Assembly: GCA_039000515.1 (NCBI GenBank) | Contig: JBCFYV010000100.1 | Span: 54,993,433 to 55,057,432, forward strand | Source of the DNA: Timema cristinae | Taxonomy: Eukaryota; Arthropoda; Insecta; Phasmatodea; Timematidae | Direction: 5' to 3' | DNA length: 64,000 nucleotides | In this document: positions 26,001 through 36,800 of the stretch, in pieces | Numbering within the stretch: position 1 is the first letter of the stretch | Layout of the letters: each line of letters opens with the position of its first letter | The notes under the pieces: model-generated | The model's database searches: none | Seen by the model: the letters and a program-made list of their open reading frames with translations, nothing else | What the model was told of the DNA's origin: nothing | Translations under genes and position numbers: made by a program

Positions 26001-27520
26001 CATTTGACGCATGGGAATCTTCCAAACGATGCATTCAGGCCTATATCCCCCATTTGACACACGTGTATCTTCCAAATGATGCATTCAGGCATATATCCCC
26101 CATTTGACGCAGCCTCATTTTCCCCCATTTGACACACGTGTATCTTCCAAATGATGCATGCAGGCCTATATCCCCCATTTGACGCAGCCTCTTCTTCCCC
26201 CATTGACACACGTGTATCTTCCAAATAATGCATGCAGGCCTATATCCCCATTTGACGCAGCCTCATTTTCCCCCATTTGACACACGTGTATCTTCCAAAT
26301 GATGCATGCAGGCCTATATCCCCATTTGACGCAGCCTCTTCTTCCCCCATTGACACACGTGTATCTTCCAAATAATGCATGCAGGCCTATATCCCCCATT
26401 TGACGCAGCCTCATCTTCCCCCATTTGACACACGTGTATCTTCCAAATAATGCATGCAGGCCTATAGCCCCATTTGACGCCGATGCCCTTGTACCCAGTG
26501 CCTGCTGTACTGCATGATGGAGAACATGAAGATGTTCGGTCCAGACAGGACAACCCTCGACCCGGTCAGCTCCGTGCGACACGCGGGGCCCTACCTGGAG
26601 AATTACGACCAGGAGAAGATGGTCACGTGCATCGACCAAGGTACGAGCCGGAGACACACGCTTCTGGTCTGTTAAGATGGGGAGCTCTGACGGGATACGA
26701 ACCACGACCGGGTTTCCACTGTTGCCTTTACGCTACCCAGTTGACATTAGATTTGAGGACAAGTGAAGGAAGCTTTGGCTGATTCTGTTATGTGAGGAAC
26801 AGGTTACTTTCGCATATTTTGTTCCTCTTTACGTGACCATTTAAATACACTAATTTGCACCTATGATTTGTTTTTAGAAAAGTACATTTTGATTGTTACA
26901 TTTTATTCTTGATTAATTATAAAAGTGGATATGTATTATGTATGTTTATCTGTTCCTATGTCTATCTGTTTATCTGTCCCCTTTTTCCTTCTGTCTGTGT
27001 GTCCCTCTTTCCCACTGTTTGTCTCTCCCTCTGTCTGTTTGTCCCTCTTTCCCACTGTTTGTCTCTCCCTCTGTTTGTTTGTACTGTCTTATAACAAACT
27101 ACCACCTAATATAAAAGAAAGTACGTGTGATTTTGTTGTGCCAATAATTCAATTCAATTCGATTTCAGTGAATCTCATGGAGTTTAAGGAAAACGCAAGG
27201 GCTCGATGTGACAAGTCAGCGATATTCTTGACGTGCTTCAACAAGGTGAGTTGTAGGTGACCTAATGGTCTAGGGGTAAGGTGTCAGACTTCTGTGCTGG
27301 TGGCCGGGTTTCAATCCTCGGTCCCGGCACAAATTTATCTGATTTCCAAACCCTTCCTTCACCTCTGACAAGACATCTTGTGAATGTGGGGAATGCCAGG
27401 TCTCCACCGTGGTTCGGATTCCACGTTAAACTGTAGGTCCTTTATTTCATCTCACAATCACCCTACCATTACACATTAGCGTAAGTGAGTATAACCCGAA
27501 CGGGTAGTAAGACGCGGTGC

Positions 27521-27583
<63 letters not shown>

Positions 27584-27924
27584 GGTGAGTTGATTATTGA
27601 ATCATTCTAGCAGTAGGATTAATAACTGAATAAATCGAAGAAAAAATAAAATGACTTCTGGAAACGGTAATCGAACTTGGGACCTTTTAGTATAGCGCGC
27701 CAATGTTCGAGCCACTGAGCTATCCAGGAATCGTCCCATTCTCAGAGTCTTTCTTCACTCACAGTTTTAAGGCAGAGTCTGTAATGGACGTGTGAATAGC
27801 ATCTGTTACTAAGAGCTATCATCGATATCACGGCCCCCGGTGACTTGGCTGTGGCTTTATACTGCCAATAATACAAATACATTGTACGTTACAAGCTAAT
27901 AAAGATAAAAGAAAGACACACCAC

Positions 27925-27964
<40 letters not shown>

Positions 27965-30900
27965 GGGTACTATCCGTAATCATAATCACCCAAAGCTTCG
28001 CCTTTCATGTAAGGCTTAAGAGCCCGTCTCACCCCACAGATAACACTTAACTTAGGTAGGTAATACAGCTAGAACCAGACGTCTTAAGAGCCCGTCTCAC
28101 CCCACAGATAGCACCTAACTTAGGTAGGTAATACAGCTCGAACCAGACGTCTTAAGAGCCCGTCTCACCCCACAGATAACACCTAACTTAGGTAATACAG
28201 CTAGAACCAGACGTCTTAAGAGCCCGTCTCACCCCACAGATAACACCTAACTTAGGTAGGTATTACAGCTAGAACCAGACGTCTTAAGAGCCCGTCTCAC
28301 CCCACAGATAACACCTAACTTAGGTAATACAGCTAGAACCAGACGTCTTAAGAGCCCGTCTCACCCCACAGATAACACCTAACTTAGGTAGGTATTACAG
28401 CTAGAACCAGACGTCTTAAGAGCCCATCTCACCCCACAGATAACACCTAACTTAGGTAATACAGCTAGAACCAGACGTCTTAAGAGCCCGTCTCACCCCA
28501 CAGATAACACCTAACTTAGGTAATACAGCTAGAACCAGATGTCATAAGAGCCCGTCTCACCCCACATATAACACCTAACTTAGGTAGGTAATACATCTAG
28601 AATCAGACGTCTTAAGAGCCCGTCTCACTCCCCAGATAACACCTAACTTAGGTAGGTAATACAGCTAGAACCAAACGTCCTAAGAGCCCGTCTCACCTCA
28701 CAGATAACACCTAACTTAGGTAGGTAATACAGCTAGAACCAGACATCTTAAGAGCCCGTCTCACCCCACAGATAACACCTAACTTAGGTAGGTAATACAG
28801 CTAGAACCAGACGTCTTAAGAGCCCGTCTCACCCCACAGATAACACCTAACTTAGGTAGGTATTACAGCTAGAACCAGACGTCTTAAGAGCCCGTCTCAC
28901 CCCACAGATAACACCTAACTTAGGTAATACAGCTAGAACCAGACGTCTTAAGACCCCCTCTCACCCCACAGAAAACACCTAACTTAGCTAGGTAATACAG
29001 CTAGAACCAGACGTCTTAAGAGCCCGTCTCACCCCACAGATAACACCTAACTTAGGTAGGTAATACAGCTAGAACCAGACGTCTTAAGAGTCCGTCTCAC
29101 CCCACAGATAACACCTAACTTAGGTAGATAATACAGCTAGAACCAGACGTCTTAAGAGCCCTTCTCACCCCACAGAAAACACCTAACTTAGCTAGGTAAT
29201 ACAGCTAGAACCAGACGTCTTAAGAGCCCGTCTCACCCCACAGATAACACCTAACTTAGGTAGGTAATACAGCTAGAACCAGACGTCTTAAGAGCCCGTC
29301 TCACCCCACAGATAACACCTAACTTAGGTAGATAATACAGCTAGAACCAGACGTCTTAAGAGCCCGTCTCACCCCACAGATAACACCTAACTTAGGTAGG
29401 TAATACAGCTAGAACCAGACGTCTTAAGAGCCCGTCTCACCCCACAGATAACACCTAACTTAGGTAGGTAATACAGCTAGAACCAGACGTCTTAAGAGCC
29501 CGTCTCACCCCACAGATAACACCTAACTTAGGTAGATAATACAGCTAAAACCAGACGTCTTAAGAGCCCGTCTCACTCCACAGATAACACCTAACTTAGG
29601 TAGGTAATATAGCTAGAACCAGACGTCTTAAGAGCCCGTCTCACCCCACAGATAACACCTAACTTAGGTAGGTAATACAGCTAGAACCAGACGTCTTAAG
29701 AGCTCATCTCACCACACAGATAACACCTAACTTAGGTAGGTAATACAGCTAGAACCAGACGTCTTAAGAGCTCGTCTCACCACACAGATAACACCTAACT
29801 TAGATAGGTAATACAGCTAGAACCAGACGTCTTAAGAGCTCGTCTCACCACACAGATAACACCTAACTTAGGTAGGTAATACAGCTAGAACCAGACGTCT
29901 TAAGAGCTCGTCTCACCACACAGATAAACCTAACTTAGGTAGGTAATACAGCTAGAACCAGACGTCTTAAGAGCTCGTCTCACCACACAGATAACACCTA
30001 ACTTAGGTAGGTAATGCAGCTAGAACCAGACGTCTTAAGAGCCCGTCTCACCCCACAGATAACACCTCACTTAGGTAGGTAATACAGCTAGAACCAAACG
30101 TCTTAAGAGCTTGTCTCAACCAGAACAGATATTTTAGAACTGTTGGTATTACTATGTGTAGAAAATTAAACTAAACTCATCTACAGAATCACGATTTTAT
30201 TCGTTCTAGCCAAAAAGTTTTTTTTTTTACCAAGGGTGCAAATTCTGGCTCCTTTCCATTCGAATGAATGCCACAATGAGGATAATTCTTAAATCGTTCT
30301 GAGTATTGAATCGATAGATGTTTCAACTGAATGGCTGTCAGGTGACTTTGTTTGGTTTGTTGTTCCTCCAGGGAATCTTTAGATTGTCCTGGGAGCATCT
30401 ACTCGTGGAAGCTGCAGAAAGGTGTAAGAAGAAACTGGGAATACAATCCTGTAAGACTGAAACTCTCGCATAGAAACCAAAATATTAATAGTATCTAGTC
30501 TGTATATTTCACTTTCGACTGATAGTAATTATAGCTTCTCCCAACTGGACGCTAACTAGTTCTGAGATCACGATCAACTTTACGTTCACATTTTTTTTTT
30601 TATTATAATGCACGATGCACTGAACTTAATGTTGACGTGAAGTTCACTCTATGTAAGATCTGTCAAAAGGGGAAATTTCGTACGCCTTCAATCGAAGTGT
30701 ACCATTTGTCCAACCGATCATGTTGTGAACAGTGTCATCACGGTTATTTTAGTACATCACTTGTTTGCTTATGGTGTTCAGACGCCATTTTCGATTCAGC
30801 TCGTTTGTGAACTTTAAAATTTGATACAGCCGTTCGCCGAAAATAGAAAGCATAATCTGCCAAAGCAGCTCAGCAACTCAGACGATGCATTGCAACGCTA

Positions 30901-33812
30901 ACTTTCAACTAACTATCAACACATTTTATTTTCTAGTGGATAGACATTTATTTTAGATCATTCTCCTGATGGTTGTTTTCAAATTATAGCGCTCTGTCGT
31001 GGATTAATCCAATACATCGATACAAGCTTTACATCAATCGGTTATTTAAAATTGCCTCACAACGTCCAACGAAGCTGTCTGCTTGCTTCTAGCTCTACAG
31101 CGCATGCGTTGTCAAATGCATATACGCACTGATTTGAGATAGTTGGTTCTGAGATTTGATTAGCTCTCCCGTGCCGAACATCTCAGGCACAGCGGATTAA
31201 GTAGAAATGAGTTGAACTTAAGGTGGAGTGCTAGTGAGCGTGAGTTTAGGCCAGTATTTTTGCAGTTTTATAGCACAAACACATTTTGGCCAAAATATAT
31301 CAAATGTTTCTTCTTTAGAATCATAGAGTTTAGTTTTCTGCACATGCTAATCTCAACAGTTGTTGAATATCTGTCTTGAGCATAGCAGCATTTGGTGACA
31401 AACTTTTCTCTTTATTTAAATGTTTGTCACCAAATGCCGCCATGCTCATGACAGATATTCAACAACTGTTGATATTAGCATGTGCAGAAAACTAAACTCT
31501 ATGATTCTATAGAAGAAATATTTGATTTATTTTGGCCAAAAAATGTTTGTGATATAGAAACTGCAGAATTAATACACTAAACTCGCGCTCACTAGCACTC
31601 TACCTTAAGCGTAACATCTCGCGTCGATGAGGCGGGAATCTTGTGATTGGCTAAGAGCTCGTCACGTGACTACGTTTTTCTGCGAACGTGTGAATCCACA
31701 GTAAAACGTCGAGTCCTCTTGTTACACTTTATTTGGTATCTCCAGTGAAGCTTCTATTGCATTGTCTTGAAACCTCATCAGTCATAACTGCTTGAGTTGA
31801 ATTTCAGTGACAATTTTGGTCTTTTAAACAGTTCCAATTAATTGTCTGTGTTGTGCTATAGTTGTTACTATAAGTGAATCCTGATCAAACATTTAAGTTT
31901 CTTGAAAATTAATGTTAAGTTGATCATAATCCTGGCATAAGGTGAACCTTATTCAATGTTGGCTACTATTTAACATAATTACAGTGGCGGCTCGTAGCTA
32001 AAATTTGTGGGGGTGCTGCTACAGAAAATGTCTAGCCTTTGTTTTAAAATTGTGTAAAAGGGAAAAAAAATGTATAAAAATAAAATTTATTCAGGAACTT
32101 GATAAAATCTTAACAAAAAAGACGTTTTTACTTACTTTAACTTAAATTGTTAAGGTTCAAGCTTGACTATTAATTTAAAAATGAAATCCATTCTTCTTGT
32201 TTTAATTTTCGCAAAAAGTTAAATAATTTTCTCCTTGATATCTGGATGACAATTGAGGAAATTTTTCTCCATTGAAAGTACTGCAAGTGCATTTAGTCTT
32301 TCTGTTAAGTAAACGAACCGGAAAAAAAAAAATGAATCAAATAGAATAGCTGAAAGCGAAATAATAATCTAATTCTACACTCTTCTACACTTTATCACAT
32401 TCAAGAATATGGTACACGGTTTTTAAGCACAACACACGCTGAGTAAAAAAAAAAACTTCCACCATCACGGTCAGAGCCGGCACTGTGAGAGCAACAGTGC
32501 TCTCTCTACCTGGCAGTCCCACCTTCCTCCCCACCCCCTCCTCTGTGCGCATGCGCACAACAGTCAAACACAACGTCGCTGGCACTGTGAAGCGCACAGT
32601 TCCATACAAAGATTTTTGTATATTTTTCATAAACTGGGAAATGGCTACAGAAGTACTAACATTAAGCTTAAGGAATATATATTGTACTACAAAAATAATC
32701 AAAAATAATTAAAGAAAAAAGGACTCATTATATTAAATGTTATCGATAATATCAAGTGTAAATAGGGGGTGCTGCAGTTCCGCAGTGCCTATACACGAGC
32801 CACCACTGCATAATTATATTTATACTATTTGAAATATTATCATATCCACTAGTGAGATGTACGTGTATTTCACTAGCTTCTAAGAAGATCTAAGTCCCGT
32901 CTACAGAAAACTTAAGTTCTGCATCCGTTTGGTCCGTAAATTCTTAAACGTCCTTCGAACCGGAAATCGCTTTTACACAGTCCGTACCTTTAATCACGTG
33001 ACCGTGCCAACCAATGTGATAGTTGTGGACTACGTCCAATTATTAAACTCTTGGAAGTACAATTATTGTCTAGACTCTAGAGCCAGTGGCAAGCATATGT
33101 GATCTGTGAAGCAGAGGTTATAAAGCATACTAATAGGGGTGACCTGGCGGTCTAGAGGTAAGGTGTCAGACTTCTGTGCTGGAGGTCCGGGGTTCAATCC
33201 TCGGTCCCGGCACAGATTTATTTGATTACCAAACCCTTCCTTCACCTCTGACAAGACATCTTGTGAATGTGGGGAATGCCAGGCCTCTATCGTGGTTCGG
33301 ATCCCACGTTAAACTCTAGGTCCTCCATTTCCTCTCGCAATCACCCTACCATTATACATTAGCGTAAGTGCGTATAACCCAAACGGGTAGTAAGACGCGG
33401 TGCTAATAATAATAATAATAATAATAATAATATTAGAAAGGTTATATTTAGAGGAAGTGTACCAGCATTTTCAAGAAGAAAGACGGAAAGAGATGGCGGG
33501 AAACCATTTTGGAAAAACCACCCTCATTACACTCGATCGTAATTCGAATCTCGATCTCTCCGTCATCGGCGAGTCTAGTCTGCTGTGAGAGTAGCGCCTT
33601 AGACCGTGCGGCCACCGAAGCGGGTGTGGACAAAAGGTGAAGAAAATGTTGAAATCATTCTATCCTACATCTTGTATTGATCTCATTGTTTATTCTTGCG
33701 GCGTATTATTGGGACATTAATTAATGCGGGGGAAGGCGCCAGTCTCTTCATGTTTGGTTTCTCGGTGATGGAGAGAACAATGTTCGAATCTCGAATATCG
33801 CCCAGGTGTACC

Positions 33813-33854
<42 letters not shown>

Positions 33855-36800
33855 TTATATATTTCATTCTTTCTTCACCCACATGCAGGAGTATAAATTT
33901 TATTTCTAAGGGTAGCACGAAGCACGATATAAAAAAAATCAGTTCAAGATAAGTATCATATAAAAATACAAACTATCTATCTCTTTTTAGCGTTGGAGAC
34001 CGGAGTTATCGACAGCTTTGTTCATCGGAAAATACCGGATGAAGTGTTCCCAGAGGTCAGTGCGTCATCTAATCATTCCGTCACCTATTGAACCTAATCT
34101 CGTCTACATAGCCATTTAGTTCATCCGACATTTATTGTACCTACTTTGAATATGTTGGAAGCTTCTGGGTTTAATCTTTTGTATCCCTACGCTAGTAACT
34201 GCAAAATAATACCAGTGTAGAGAATAAATCGTAGAATTGTGTATTTACGATTCTGGGTTCAAACACCGACTAGGTGGGCACTTCATTATACTGTACTCTA
34301 TTAATTGTTCCCAGTTTCCTTTTGGGAAATTCGTGTGCATTATGGATGGATCTTACTAAAATAGGATTAGTTGGGGATGTAGGAAATAGGATACAATTTT
34401 AGTGTTTTTGCAGTTTTTATATTAAAACATTTTTTTGTTTGTTTTGTTTTGAATGATTCAAACATTTCTCTAATAAAAACCAAGTGTAATTTTCTTCACA
34501 TGTTGATATCAACAGTTGTTGAATATCTCCATGAGCATGGTGGTATTAGAAGAGAAACTTTTTAAATGAAGAAGAAACGACACTCTTGAGAGACATTCAA
34601 CAATTTTTGATATATTTTGGCAAAAAAAGCAAACAAGTTTTGCTAAAAAAAAACTTAAAAAGCCTTGCCCTTAATCCAAGTTTCCTACACACCCACCTTA
34701 AACTTTCTAATCCAAGATACCAGGATTGGATATCCCAACTGTTGTAAAAAAGAGAGAATGACGTGTTGTTTACGTCCTCCATCGTGAGAGTCGTCTCGTC
34801 TAATCCTGAACGCGTTGTGGTTCTCCAGTGCCTGCTCCACTGCATGATGAGAGAGCTGGGGATGACCGACAGCCTCAACGAGAGATTGTTGGACAGAGAC
34901 AGAGCTCTGGAGAGGGTGGGGTACTTCTTCGAGGAGGGGGACAAGAGGAAGATGAGGGAGTGTGTTGACCAAGGTCAGTGATAAGAGGACGAAGGAGTGT
35001 GCTGACCACAGCTTACTACCTGCTATTTATTATTATTTAGCACCACGTCTTACTACCCGTTCGGGTTATGCGCTTTAAGTACTAATTACGCTAATGGATT
35101 AGGAATTGGGAAGGTTGAATTAGAGGAAGTGAACCCGCATTTGCGTGGAGGGAGAGTGGAAAACCGTTTAGGGAAAAACCACCCCCAGTTCACCCGACCG
35201 AGATTCGAACCTCAATCTCCCCGTCCTCGGCGGTCAAGCTCAACACGACAAGCGCGTTAGCTAACTACGCCACCGAGGCGGGTTACTACCGGTTCAAGTT
35301 ATAGGTTTATGTACTAACTATGCTAATGTTATTAGGGATTATAAAGGTTATATTTATAGGAAGTGTACCTTATTTTGCGTGGAGGGAGATTGTAAAACTA
35401 TTTTTTTTAACCAACCTCAGTAGTTTCGAACCCCAATCTCCTCATCATTCACAATCCAGTCTACTGCGTGAGTAACGCCTTTGACCATGCGGCCACAAAG
35501 ACGTATGAATATGTGGAACTAGATCTAGTAGTTGTTCCTAGTTGTAAGATAAGGTTCTTCCTATGAAAATCGGACTGTACTACACGTATATTTTGTCGTA
35601 AGATACTTTTTAAGAGCTCAGTCTATCAACCTAAAAGTGTCGTCGACTGTTTTTATCTCTCTCTTTTTTTTTTTTTTTTTTTTTTTTTTCCAGCAAACGC
35701 ATTTGTATTCCACTCCAAGTTTTCACACTGCCAGAGAGCGAAACATTTTCTGACCTGCTTCAACAGGGTAGGTGGCTTTGATATATATAAAAAAAAATAC
35801 AGAAAGAAAAGAATACGACGATAATCATACTCTAAAATAAACTAACAACAGTGTCGTATCGTGGAGTGTTGCCAGGGTAAGCAGAGCTTGCTAAAACTGT
35901 ACCTGTGATGTCTTATCCCCCACTCGGACCCCATTTGACCAGGGGAGCAGAGATTATTAAAAAGATTTTTACATCCATCACTGTTTCCAGCCTTTGGCCA
36001 GTTTTTTTTATTCAAGCCATATATTACTAGGCGTGTCGTAGCTTTATATGTATTACAATACAACTAAAGACTAGGACAGGCACAACATCCAGTCCTCCGG
36101 CCGTTAATTCATCGCTCTGAAAGGGGGAAACCCATATTTAACCAATGATACATTTTCCAGCCGTGCCGGGAATTGAACCCGGGACCCTTAGCTCATTAGA
36201 CAGATACGCTACCGACTGAGTTAAGGTGTGTTTATTGTGGCACAATGGGTAGGGGTACATTTCCTACTTAGAAGACCTTAAATCCCATCTGCCACCTTTA
36301 GTGAAAAATAACCAGGGGTTTCCCCAGTTACGTACTCCCTTATCCACCCCTCCCTGAAGTCATTAACACTAGATGACGTCATCAAAAGGTTACAATCCTG
36401 CTCGTTTGATATTTTGCCTCATATATATATATTTGACATGCCTGCCATAGCTGAACGATGCGAGGTAAGCTACTTCACAAGGTGGATGAAGAGGACATCA
36501 TTGAGTAGAGAAAGTTTCTGTCCCAGTAGATATGTCTCAGCTCTCAACCTCCTTGTCATTAATGTTGTCTAGTGACCTTGAGGTTTTTTCTTTTCAAGGA
36601 CACCACGATGTACACCCTGGAGCTGATGTTGGTAGAGGCTTCCTACGACTGCCAGGGACCTACCAAGGCTGGATTAGGTGAGAGAGAGAGTAGATGAAAG
36701 ATTTCCGTGTCAACTTTTCGCAGTGATGGCTTAGTCTAACGCGCTACCCTCGCAGTGGACTAAACCACTGACGACGGGGAGATTGAGGCTCGAATCTGAA

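Larger units (their letters stand above)
22658..27245 (+). other. OBP domain 1 module (exons 2-5)
   Basis: Four exons of 82, 65, 142 and 77 bases with phases 0-1-0-1-0. They carry C1 (IHCKV), a linker exon, C2 to C4 (CLLYC, VTCID) and C5-X8-C6 ([10 protein letters not shown]). The module begins and ends in phase 0. Confidence 0.88.
30372..35767 (+). other. OBP domain 2 module (exons 6-9)
   Basis: Exons of 79, 65, 145 and 74 bases, phases 0-1-0-1-0, identical in layout to module 1. They carry C1 (AERCKKK), a linker exon, C2 to C4 (CLLHC, RECVDQ) and C5-X8-C6 ([10 protein letters not shown]). The intron before exon 9 ends in a very long T tract (about 35680). Confidence 0.88.

Noticed and set aside
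28016..30120. Regularly repeated units resembling a CRISPR array
   Set aside because: Whole units are repeated with no unique spacers, the setting is an insect intron, and no Cas-like gene is present.
32385..32712. Overlapping 105- and 75-codon frames inside the hAT-like element
   Set aside because: Neither resembles a transposase. They follow from the element's locally GC-rich sequence and are open on both strands.
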